From NCBI GenBank assembly GCA_900752845.1, contig CAADWU010000077.1:1-64000 (forward strand): a stretch of DNA of 64,000 bases. Reading direction: 5' to 3'. This document shows positions 41,795-49,838 of this stretch, one piece after another. This stretch comes from Candidatus Gastranaerophilales bacterium. GTDB taxonomy: Bacteria > Cyanobacteriota > Vampirovibrionia > Gastranaerophilales > Gastranaerophilaceae. The notes under the pieces were generated by a model that saw only the letters and a program-made list of their open reading frames with translations, was not told the origin of the DNA and made no database searches. The number at the start of each line of letters is the position of its first letter. The first letter of the stretch is position 1. The position numbers and the translations under genes were made by a program.

Positions 41795-42020
41795 TAATAT
41801 TTTTTCGGTCAAAAAGTTTTTCGAAATCCAAATCGAGAGCATCCATTATTGCAACTATTACTGAAAGAGAGGTATTAGTTTCACCTCTTTCAATAGTTCC
41901 GACAACCTGTCCGTAAGATACGCCAATCTTTTCGGCAAGCTGTTCCTGCGATAATCCTGCACGATTGCGCTCAGCTCGCAAATTCTTGCCGAATTCTTTT
42001 AAAATATCCCCTTTATCCAT
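41787..42020 (-). CDS. XRE-family repressor-like protein
   Basis: A 77-residue single HTH domain: FGKNLRAERNRAGLSQEQLA, EKIGVSYGQVVGTIERGETN, and LSVIVAIMDALDLDFEKLF. This is a complete Cro/CI-type fold with no effector domain. TAGAAT lies six bases before the ATG, predicting a leaderless mRNA. Two palindromes in the intergenic region to the divergent glycosyltransferase-like gene are its likely operators, and autoregulation is expected. It overlaps the zincin gene convergently. Confidence 0.85.
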   Translation of the reverse strand: MDKGDILKEFGKNLRAERNRAGLSQEQLAEKIGVSYGQVVGTIERGETNTSLSVIVAIMDALDLDFEKLFDRKNIIN

Positions 42021-42036
42021 ATATAAATTCTAAGCA

Positions 42037-42097
42037 TTGACAAATATATTACTACAATGTAATATATGTTTATTACAATGTATATATTGTAATAAAC
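42037..42097 (+). promoter_or_regulatory. Promoter with two palindromic operators
   Basis: TTGACA (42037-42042), 17 bp, TAATAT (42060-42065). Operator 1 is ATATTAC-N6-GTAATAT (42046-42065), covering the spacer and -10. Operator 2 is a perfect 12-bp inverted repeat GTTTATTACAAT-N6-ATTGTAATAAAC (42068-42097) at the start site. Both share TTAC-N6-8-GTAA cores. The likely regulator is the adjacent XRE protein. Confidence 0.75.
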
Positions 42098-42148
42098 AAT
42101 TAATATATTATTTTATATAGCCAATGTGTAGAATCGAGGTGACTGATT

Positions 42149-43222
42149 ATGAGTATTTATCAAAAAATAAAAATTAAAAACAAAGATGCCAAGTCAAGAG
42201 TTATAAAGATTTTTGGGCTTCCTTTGCTGAGATTTGATATTAAAAAAAATGATGATGGTACTAAAAAGAAAGATATCACGTTACTTTTTGCTAATGATAA
42301 TAAAAACAAAAATAAGTCAGATACAGAACGTGTATTTTATCTGAAAGTGAACCGTAATGACAACTGTACGTTTGTTAATTTACAGCATTGGGTAGATATT
42401 GTTGAAGCTATGAACGGTAAGTTTTATATATTATGTGATAATGAAAAGGTAAAAGATAATATTTTTAAGAAAGTATGTTTTAATAATGCAAATGTAAAAT
42501 TCATAAAAAGCTGTAAAAACAAAAGAATTAAAAATATTGTTAAACATATTGCTACAGGATTTTGGAGTAATGCAACATATGCTCATTTGACAACATTTTA
42601 TCATGCAAAAAAGAACGGTATAATTAATTTTTGGAATATAGATGCTGATGATACGATGTTTTGTATGGAGCCTGAAAAATGTGCACAAGCTTTAAGCTAT
42701 GTTGAACATTATGCAAATATGAATGACATAAATGTATTTTCGTTAGATATGTGGCGAAGCAGTACCCATGGACGTCATTGGTCATTTGGGGTTACATATT
42801 CCAGAGGCAGGTATGATATGTTTGACACAATAGAGAAATATTGCCGCAGCGACTGGAAAAGCAGATATTCTGAATATGCATTGTATTATAATTTAGACTG
42901 GTTTTTTAATTACTTAAAAGATAGCAGGTATTTATCCGTTGAGACATTTTATATTGAAAACAGTATGTTTTTTCATTGCGGAGATTTTCTTTATAATGTT
43001 ATCGGAAGTCACGCATCTTTATGGCACGACGGAAAGATTTATTATCCTGTAATGTCCGGGGTATATGGTGATAAAAATTTAGGCATATTAGATATTTCAA
43101 AAGACTGCATTAAATTTGATATTGAATTGCAAAAAGGATATTGTCAGAATTATGCACTCAAGAATTTAACATTTTTGAACAGAATGCCCGAACAGCTTAG
43201 AAAATTGCATAATATTTCATAA
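42149..43222 (+). CDS. Glycosyltransferase-like protein, repressor-controlled
   Basis: A 357-residue protein. The first 35 residues (KSRVIKIFGLPLLRF) resemble the 'KIFGIP' opening of LPS/capsule glycosyltransferases. A central NFWNIDADDTMFC carries a DxD metal motif typical of GT-A enzymes. It is rich in Asn, Lys, Tyr and Cys and more AT-rich than neighbours, which may indicate transfer. There is no signal peptide. GAGGTG precedes the ATG. The promoter upstream holds strong operators, so expression is probably switched. The acceptor is unknown. Confidence 0.55.
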   Translation: MSIYQKIKIKNKDAKSRVIKIFGLPLLRFDIKKNDDGTKKKDITLLFANDNKNKNKSDTERVFYLKVNRNDNCTFVNLQHWVDIVEAMNGKFYILCDNEKVKDNIFKKVCFNNANVKFIKSCKNKRIKNIVKHIATGFWSNATYAHLTTFYHAKKNGIINFWNIDADDTMFCMEPEKCAQALSYVEHYANMNDINVFSLDMWRSSTHGRHWSFGVTYSRGRYDMFDTIEKYCRSDWKSRYSEYALYYNLDWFFNYLKDSRYLSVETFYIENSMFFHCGDFLYNVIGSHASLWHDGKIYYPVMSGVYGDKNLGILDISKDCIKFDIELQKGYCQNYALKNLTFLNRMPEQLRKLHNIS

Positions 43223-43276
43223 GGTAATATAAAAATATTTGCACCATTAATGATTTAGTAATATACTGAATTTACA

Positions 43277-44404
43277 ATGAAAAACGTAAGACAGACTAAT
43301 ATAAATATTCACAGAGACAGCTGGGTTGAGATTAATTTGGAAAATGCAGCATATAATATGAGGCAGATAAGGAAAAATACGCCTCAGGGTATCAAGCTGC
43401 TTGCTGTAGTTAAGGCAGACGCATACGGACATGGTTCTGTGATGCTTGCTCCTACTCTTTTGGCATCAGGTGCAGATATGCTTGGCGTTGCATCTATTGA
43501 TGAAGGTGTAGATTTAAGACAGGCAAAAATAAATTGCGATATTCTTGTGCTCGGTGCAGTTCCTGTCTGGGCTGTAGAAACTGCCGTTAAAGCCGATTTA
43601 ACTATTGCGATATTCTCAAAAGAACATTTACAGGCTTGCAAACAGGCTTATGACAGAACAGGTATTAAACCTAAGGTTCACGTGAAACTTGATACGGGTA
43701 TGAACAGGATTGGTATTTCTGTTGAAGATGCTGTTGAATTTATTAACAAGGTGAGAAATTCCGATTATCTTGATTTTGGCGGAATATTTACACACCTTGC
43801 AAATGCAGAAATAAGAGAAAAGACACAAATTCAAATCGACAGATGGAATAAAGTTATTTCACAAATTAATACAGACGGACTTATTTTGCATATTTTGAAT
43901 ACAGCCGGTGCAATGTGTTATGATGTTCCGAATTCTAATATGCGTAGAGCAGGAATAGGAATTTACGGGCTATATCCTGATTTACCGCAAGACGGAGAGT
44001 TTAGAAAATACGATTTAAAACCGGTTATGTCATTAAAAGCCAGAATAGTTAATATTCATGAGGCAAAAGACGGAGAAGGTGTAAGTTATGGACACACATT
44101 TACGGCTCATGGCTCAAGAAAGATTGCGACTGTTCCGCTCGGTTACGCTGACGGGATTCCAAGAGGATTATCCAATAAAATTTCAGCATCATTGAACGAT
44201 AAAATTGTTCCTCAAGTCGGAAATATTACTATGGATCAAATGATGTTTGATATTACGGGTGTTGATGCAAATCTTGGTGATGTTTTAACATTATTGGATG
44301 AAAAACATTCTATAGATAAGTGGGCAAAAATTTTAGGCACAATTAATTATGAATTGACTTGCCGCTTAAAAGTCAGATTGCCGAGAGTTTATACAAGGGA
44401 TTAG
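43277..44404 (+). CDS. alr: Alanine racemase
   Basis: A 375-residue PLP enzyme that makes D-alanine for peptidoglycan. The PLP-Lys motif AVVKADAYGHG is at about residues 39-49. KLDTGMNRIG, NTAGAMCYD and the C-terminal catalytic Tyr region SYGHTFTA with PLGYADGIPRGLS are present. Full length. TATACT nine bases before the ATG and no Shine-Dalgarno suggest a near-leaderless mRNA. The lpdA start is two bases after its stop. Confidence 0.95.
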   Translation: MKNVRQTNINIHRDSWVEINLENAAYNMRQIRKNTPQGIKLLAVVKADAYGHGSVMLAPTLLASGADMLGVASIDEGVDLRQAKINCDILVLGAVPVWAVETAVKADLTIAIFSKEHLQACKQAYDRTGIKPKVHVKLDTGMNRIGISVEDAVEFINKVRNSDYLDFGGIFTHLANAEIREKTQIQIDRWNKVISQINTDGLILHILNTAGAMCYDVPNSNMRRAGIGIYGLYPDLPQDGEFRKYDLKPVMSLKARIVNIHEAKDGEGVSYGHTFTAHGSRKIATVPLGYADGIPRGLSNKISASLNDKIVPQVGNITMDQMMFDITGVDANLGDVLTLLDEKHSIDKWAKILGTINYELTCRLKVRLPRVYTRD

Positions 44405-44406
44405 TT

Positions 44407-45648
44407 ATGACAGAAAAAAAATATGATTTGGGAATAATAGGAGGCGGACCTGCGGGGTATACTTCTGCTTTGCATGCAAGAGCAAAAGGTTTGTCTGTAG
44501 TAATGTTTGAAAAAGATAAAGTCGGCGGTGTTTGCCTGAACAAAGGGTGTATACCAACTAAAGCTATTTTGCACTCTGCACAGGTGTATGAAGATTTAAA
44601 GTGCAGTGAAGATTTAGGAATAAAATGTGAAGGGTTATCTTTTGATTTTGCAAGAGTTATAGAACGCAAAGAGAGAACAGTTGAAAAACTAAGAAAAAAC
44701 CTTGAATTAACCTTAAAAAATTCAGGAGTTGTTACCGTAAATTCAAAAGCTGAAATCATAACAAAAAATAAAATTGAAGCAGACGGCGAATTTTTTGAAT
44801 GCGGAAAAATTATTGCTGCAACTGGTTCATCCCCAAGAGCACTAAAAGGTATAGATTTTGACCATGAATTTGTTCTTAATTCCGATGACATATTAAATCT
44901 GTCAGCTTTGCCCAAAAGTATTGCAATAATAGGAAGCGGTGCAATTGGCATTGAATGGGCAAGAATTTTTTCTGCGTTTGATGTAGAAGTTACGATAATC
45001 GAAGCAGCGGAACATCTTTTGCCGCTTGCTGATGTAGAAGTATCCAAAAGAATTGAACGTATTTTTAAGTCAAAAAAAATAAAGATGTATCTTTCAAACG
45101 GCGTGCAAAAAATTGAAGATAAAAAAGTTTATCTTTCATCAGGTGATATTATAGAACCTGATAGCGTTTTGCTTGCTGTAGGCAGGAAACCTGTTACAGA
45201 TGAAAAGATTGATGGTGTAACATATTTAGGTGATGTTTACGGTTCTATCCAGCTTGCGCATTTTGCCATAAAACAGGCTGTTGCTGAAATTACAGGGGTT
45301 GAGTTTGATGAAAAACTGGTTCCGTCAGTTGTATACGGCTGTCCTGAAATTGCATGGATTGGATTACGAGAACAGGATTTGGAAGAAGGAACTTACAAAA
45401 AAGCTAACCTGCTTATTTCTGCACTCGGCAAATCCCATTGCGATAACTGTTCTGACGGGTTTATAAAAATACTTTCACGTAACGGCAAAATTATCGGTGC
45501 ACACGTTGTTTCTAAAGAAGCATCTTCCTTAATACAAGAAATAACAATCGCTATGCAAAATAACATAGCGATTGAAGATTTGAAAAAAGTTTGTTTTGCC
45601 CACCCGACATATTCGGAAGGGATTTTTGACTGCTTATTTAAATTGTAA
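44407..45648 (+). CDS. lpdA: Dihydrolipoamide dehydrogenase, short form
   Basis: A protein of 413 residues from ATG 44407 (the in-frame extension reads into alr). The FAD motif GIIGGGPAGYTSALHA, the redox pair GGVCLNKGCIPTK, the NAD site AIIGSGAIGIEWARIF and the C-terminal catalytic FAHPTYSEG are all present. It is about 50 residues shorter than usual: between GRKP and GDV most of the segment leading to the conserved TNVPGIYAIGD is missing. Catalytic residues are intact, so it may still be an E3 subunit. lipA is nearby, but no E1/E2 gene is in the window. Confidence 0.85.
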   Translation: MTEKKYDLGIIGGGPAGYTSALHARAKGLSVVMFEKDKVGGVCLNKGCIPTKAILHSAQVYEDLKCSEDLGIKCEGLSFDFARVIERKERTVEKLRKNLELTLKNSGVVTVNSKAEIITKNKIEADGEFFECGKIIAATGSSPRALKGIDFDHEFVLNSDDILNLSALPKSIAIIGSGAIGIEWARIFSAFDVEVTIIEAAEHLLPLADVEVSKRIERIFKSKKIKMYLSNGVQKIEDKKVYLSSGDIIEPDSVLLAVGRKPVTDEKIDGVTYLGDVYGSIQLAHFAIKQAVAEITGVEFDEKLVPSVVYGCPEIAWIGLREQDLEEGTYKKANLLISALGKSHCDNCSDGFIKILSRNGKIIGAHVVSKEASSLIQEITIAMQNNIAIEDLKKVCFAHPTYSEGIFDCLFKL

Positions 45649-45657
45649 TTCAGTACA

Positions 45658-45903
45658 TTAAATAGTTCCTGTAAAGAAAGCAGGTTTTCCGAAATTCCAG
45701 TATGTGTTTGATTGGTTAACACCGGGATTACCGACGTTGTTACCTCTTTTGCGTTTAACTTTTACTTTAACTTCTTTAGAATTATCCTGTTGTACTGTCT
45801 GTTTAGCTTCTGTTACAGTTTCTTTTGTTGAAACCTGATAAGCTTCTGCATAAGCACATCCTGCAAAACATAATAAGCATAATACTGTTATTAGAGTTCT
45901 CAT
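45658..45903 (-). CDS. Small secreted basic protein
   Basis: An 81-residue protein with signal peptide MRTLITVLCLLCFAGCAYA (either AYA|EA cleavage or an atypical lipobox FAGC). The mature part has a Val/Lys/Arg-rich patch (KEVKVKVKRKRGNN) and a Gly/Asn/Phe end. AAGGAG precedes the ATG. Unknown function; a basic export product, perhaps wall-binding. It sits convergently against lpdA. Confidence 0.6.
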   Translation of the reverse strand: MRTLITVLCLLCFAGCAYAEAYQVSTKETVTEAKQTVQQDNSKEVKVKVKRKRGNNVGNPGVNQSNTYWNFGKPAFFTGTI

Positions 45904-45978
45904 TTTTTTTCTCCTTTATAGTTACATTATAACGTTTTAAGTCATGAAAATCAATATTTTTGCTATATAATTTAAAAT

Positions 45979-46821
45979 ATGCAAAGAAGATTACCTGAAT
46001 ATTTAAAAAGACCGATAATTGATACTGACAAAACACGTACGGTAAGAAAAATTTTAAAGACAAAGTGTTTAAATACTGTTTGTGAAAACGCTCGCTGTCC
46101 TAATAAAAACGAATGTTATACAAAAAATACAGCGACATTTTTAATTATGGGTAACAATTGTACACGAAATTGCAGATATTGTAATATTTCCTGCGCAAGA
46201 CCAGAACCTTTGGATTTGAACGAGCCGTCACATGTTGCAGAGGCAGTAAAAGATTTAGGATTAAAATATTCTGTAATAACATCTGTAACCAGAGATGATT
46301 TACCTGACGGCGGAGCTGAGCATTTTGCAAACTGTATTTATGAGATTAGAAAAATTTCGCCTGAAGTTAAAATCGAAATTCTTACTCCTGATTTTAAAGG
46401 TAATAAAAATTCTCTTGATACAATTATTAAAGCTCATCCCGATGTTTTTAATCATAATATTGAAGCAGTCAGAGATATATTTAAAACTGCCAGACCTCAA
46501 GGTAATTATGAGTGGTCTCTTGATGTTTTAAAATACGTAAAAGATAACAGTGATATTTTGACAAAGTCAGGTTTGATGATAGGTCTGGGTGAAACATTCG
46601 AGCAAATCGAGGAAACCTTGCTTGATTTGAAAAATTTTGGATGTGATATTGTGACAATCGGTCAATACATACAGCCTTCAAAAGAGCATCTTGAAGTATC
46701 AAAATATTATACTCCGGAAGAATATGACATATTGAGAGCTTTAGCCGATAAAATCGGCATAAAGCATCATCAAATAGGTCCTCTTGTCAGAAGTTCGTAT
46801 AGAGCAGCCGAACTTATTTAG
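45979..46821 (+). CDS. lipA: Lipoyl synthase
   Basis: A 280-residue radical SAM enzyme that inserts two sulfurs into octanoyl groups. The auxiliary cluster CENARCPNKNEC (about 35-46) and the radical SAM motif CTRNCRYC (about 61-68) are intact, with FNHNIEAV and SGLMIGLGET further on. Full length. TATAAT (45966-45971) lies seven bases before the ATG with no Shine-Dalgarno, a near-leaderless start. It overlaps the convergent prepilin gene by eight bases. A LipM-like transferase is encoded at 59389. Confidence 0.96.
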   Translation: MQRRLPEYLKRPIIDTDKTRTVRKILKTKCLNTVCENARCPNKNECYTKNTATFLIMGNNCTRNCRYCNISCARPEPLDLNEPSHVAEAVKDLGLKYSVITSVTRDDLPDGGAEHFANCIYEIRKISPEVKIEILTPDFKGNKNSLDTIIKAHPDVFNHNIEAVRDIFKTARPQGNYEWSLDVLKYVKDNSDILTKSGLMIGLGETFEQIEETLLDLKNFGCDIVTIGQYIQPSKEHLEVSKYYTPEEYDILRALADKIGIKHHQIGPLVRSSYRAAELI

Positions 46822-47586
46822 GCAGATTTTTAAAATAATTAGCTTCGGAAAGTGCTTTAGAAGAACAAGTTAGCCCGTTTCTTGAGTTTGAGATATCTTT
46901 ATTACAATATAAATCAGGTGTTAACGGCTGGGTGTAATAATTTGTGTTATCAGCTCCCATTGGCAGAAGTTTTCCGTTAACCATCTGAAATGTAAATAAA
47001 TCATATCCCCATTTATTAGGTTTAGCCTTGTGTCCGTTAATATCAACTGTTAAGTTAATACCGTAACTTCTATAATCTCCGTTTGTCAAAATTTCTATAC
47101 CGTCAGCAATTATAGTATTTGTGTCATCAAAATAGCTGCTATCTATAGATGATTTGCCGTTAAATGTTTTGTATATTTTAGAAATGTTTTGACCGCTTTC
47201 ACTGACAGAATAACCGTCGCATCTTCCTTTAGTGCATGGAATGTATTGTATAAAATATGTTCTATAAATGTTTAAAAATGCAGTCGGAGATTTATAATTT
47301 TCATATGTAACAGCCTGACCTTCATCAAAAGACATTTTCACCAATGCCTGCTGCATTACAGAATAAACTTTTTTAAACTTTGCCTCAAGCTCCTTATTTT
47401 GCTTGTCCTGAATAAGTGACGGCATCGTCATTGCCGCAACCACACCAATAATGCCGAGAGTAATTAATACCTCTGCTAATGTAAATCCATTAAACATTCT
47501 GCTAAAATTCTTAAAAGCCCCAATTTGGCGGGTCAAGCGGCTACGCTTGTCGGGGGGGGGGCAACCCTTAATGCTTCTTGTTTCAT
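46814..47586 (-). CDS. Prepilin-like protein, phase-variable; out of frame in this sequence
   Basis: ATG 47586 has AGGAG about nine bases upstream. The leader reads MKQEALRVAPPP and then C10 (47561-47552, coding strand) sends it to TGA at 47535-47533. With 11 Cs it continues DKRSRLTRQIGAFKN...FNG|FTLAEVLITLGIIGVVAAMTMPSLIQ, a prepilin site. The pilin domain has TVDINGHKAKPNKWGYDLF and Cys pairs. A TTG (47536) overlapping the stop as TTGA could allow weak reinitiation in the off state. The leader shares ALR-x-APPP and a later AFK with the 15872 gene. Confidence 0.75.
47552..47574 (+). repeat. G10 tract plus conserved flank, pilin element copy 2
   Basis: G10 (47552-47561) followed by CAACCCTTAATGC. 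One base differs from copy 1 and three from copy 3. It lies in the leader of the prepilin gene. Confidence 0.8.
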
Positions 47587-47633
47587 AAATTTAGTCTCCT
47601 TTAATATTTTCGTTTACCATTATATATTATTTT

Positions 47634-48224
47634 TTATTGAATTTCAACTGTGATAGCACCTTGTCGGAATATTTTTAATTCATCTCCAAAAACTCCGCAA
47701 ACTGTTGATTCAAGTCCTTTGGCAAAATAACCGTAATCAGGTATTACAATATCTGCTAAATCTTTCATATTTTCAAGTGCTTGTTCATAAGTTTTTGCGG
47801 AAGGCTGGTGAGAAAGGTTTGCACTTGTGGTTGCAAGAACATTTCCCGGTGCAATTTCACAAATCTCTTTGAAAACTTCGTTATCAGGAACTCTAATTCC
47901 TACTGTTTCCATATTTGATGTTATGTAATACGGGGTTTTGCCGCTTTTATCGGTGACAATTGTTAAAGCTCCCGGAAAATGTTTTTTTATCAGGCGGCAG
48001 CCTTTTTCTGAAATAGGTTTTACATACTCAAGCAGGTGATAAGTTTCATTTGACATTAGAATTAAAGGTTTTTGAGCTTCACGTTTTTTTATTTCATATA
48101 TTTTTTTTACTGCTTTTTCTGATGAAGGCAGACAGCCCAGTCCCCAGACTGTATCGGTCACATAAGCAATTACACCGTCATTTTCCAGTATTTTTCTTAT
48201 TTCTTCAGTGTTTTCTATAATCAT
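47634..48224 (-). CDS. tsaC: Threonylcarbamoyl-AMP synthase
   Basis: A 196-residue YrdC/Sua5-fold enzyme that makes threonylcarbamoyl adenylate for t6A37 of tRNA. AYVTDTVWGLGCLPSSE, KKREAQKPLILMS, the KR..K.PL motif, HFPGALTIV, and the SANLSHQPSAKT segment are all visible. It lacks the extra Sua5 domain. It follows murJ by three bases in one transcript. AGAAGG precedes its ATG. Confidence 0.92.
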   Translation of the reverse strand: MIIENTEEIRKILENDGVIAYVTDTVWGLGCLPSSEKAVKKIYEIKKREAQKPLILMSNETYHLLEYVKPISEKGCRLIKKHFPGALTIVTDKSGKTPYYITSNMETVGIRVPDNEVFKEICEIAPGNVLATTSANLSHQPSAKTYEQALENMKDLADIVIPDYGYFAKGLESTVCGVFGDELKIFRQGAITVEIQ

Positions 48225-48227
48225 ATT

Positions 48228-49838
48228 TTACCTTCTAATCTTATTAATAAGTCTTTTGCTTAATTCCGTTGCGTATTCCATTTTAAACATCAAATTTAAT
48301 CCTGTATATGTGACTAAGCAAATAATTCCTACTGATGTTATCTTTAATATTTCAAACATAGCTTTTGGCAAATGATTATATGTATCAAAGCCTGTTGAAG
48401 CTGCAAAACATATTACAAGTGATATAAATCCTGCTATACACATCTTTAAAAGATTTGTGAATAGTCCTTTGTAATCCATTTTAACTTTTCTGGAAATCAA
48501 AATACCCAGAACACAAGCATTAAACAGAGTTACAAGAGAAGTAGAAAGCGTAATACCGCCTATGCCCATTCCTAATTTTGTTATAAATATTACGTTTAAA
48601 AGGTATTTTAAAACAATTGATGAAAAAGCTACAATAAAAGGTGTTTTAGAATCGTTAAACGAATAATAAACTCTGGTTATGGAATCTCTGAATACATAAG
48701 GCAATATTGACACTGAAAGGAACCATAAAGCTTCTGTTACCATAAATGTTGCATCGGCATCAAATGCACCACGTTCAAATATTAAACGCACCGCATCAGT
48801 TCCGACAGTAAGAATTCCTATAATAATTGGTATCGCTGCAAAGAACAAAACACCAACACCTTTGTTGAAATATGTTTTAATACCGTTTAAATCTCTTTCA
48901 GCTACAAGTCTTGAAAAAATCGGGAATAACGGTACAAGAAATGCAGTAACCAAAATTCCTACAGGAAACTGAAAAACTCTGTTTGCATATCCTATTGCAG
49001 TCCATGCACCTTCTGATATTGAAGATGTGAAAAACATATCAACATAAATATGTACTTGTCCGACTGTAGAGCTTAATACAGCAGGAAACAGTAACTCTGT
49101 TATTTCTTTAAAATTAGGATTATTGAAAAAATGAAAATCTGGTTTCCACTTAAACCCCAGTTTTCTTACGTTTGGGTACTGAATTATAAGCTGTAAAATT
49201 GCACCGATTGTGGTTGCCCAGGCAAGTGCATAGCCTTTTTGATCGTTAGGAGCTGCTGCTACTACAACCCCGATAATTGCAGCACTCATTATTATAGGCG
49301 ATAAATTCGGAAGCATAAACTGCCTGTAAATAATAAGAATTCCGTAATAAATACCCACAATCCCGCCAATTATTAATAAGGGTGTCATTATCTTCAGGTG
49401 TTCGGCAGCAAGATTAATCATATCAGCAGAGCCGCTTGATATAATCAGGCTCATAATCTGATGTGGGAATACGAACATTACTATTGATAACAGCATAAAG
49501 AATATTGTTGTTGCTGTCATAAAAGTTGAATAAAGTTTGTTAACTTCTTCGGACGGTTTATCTTTCAAATTTGGAATAAGTTTAGAAAATATTGCAACTG
49601 TGGCACTGTGAAAAGGACCGCCTACACCTCCCAAAAGGATTAATGACAGCGACGGGATTTGGTATGCATAATAGTAGGCATCGGAAACAAGAGATGCACC
49701 ATAGTAATTTGCGATAATTATATCTCTTACAAAACCGATTAATTTACTTACAATCGTAACTACAGCAATCAGCCATGCTGCTTTTAACACACTTGTTGTT
49801 TTTATATCTTTATCATCACCAGATATATTCACTGTCAT
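48228..49838 (-). CDS. murJ: Lipid II flippase MurJ
   Basis: A 536-residue MOP-superfamily membrane protein with about 14 helices, moving lipid II across the inner membrane. SKLIGFVRDIIIANYYGAS near the N-terminus is the family signature, and later FPVGILVTAFLVPLFPIFS and YYSFNDSKTPF are present. The start overlaps the end of the spoIID-like gene by 23 bases, and tsaC follows, so the three form one transcript. Full length. Confidence 0.93.
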   Translation of the reverse strand: MTVNISGDDKDIKTTSVLKAAWLIAVVTIVSKLIGFVRDIIIANYYGASLVSDAYYYAYQIPSLSLILLGGVGGPFHSATVAIFSKLIPNLKDKPSEEVNKLYSTFMTATTIFFMLLSIVMFVFPHQIMSLIISSGSADMINLAAEHLKIMTPLLIIGGIVGIYYGILIIYRQFMLPNLSPIIMSAAIIGVVVAAAPNDQKGYALAWATTIGAILQLIIQYPNVRKLGFKWKPDFHFFNNPNFKEITELLFPAVLSSTVGQVHIYVDMFFTSSISEGAWTAIGYANRVFQFPVGILVTAFLVPLFPIFSRLVAERDLNGIKTYFNKGVGVLFFAAIPIIIGILTVGTDAVRLIFERGAFDADATFMVTEALWFLSVSILPYVFRDSITRVYYSFNDSKTPFIVAFSSIVLKYLLNVIFITKLGMGIGGITLSTSLVTLFNACVLGILISRKVKMDYKGLFTNLLKMCIAGFISLVICFAASTGFDTYNHLPKAMFEILKITSVGIICLVTYTGLNLMFKMEYATELSKRLINKIRR

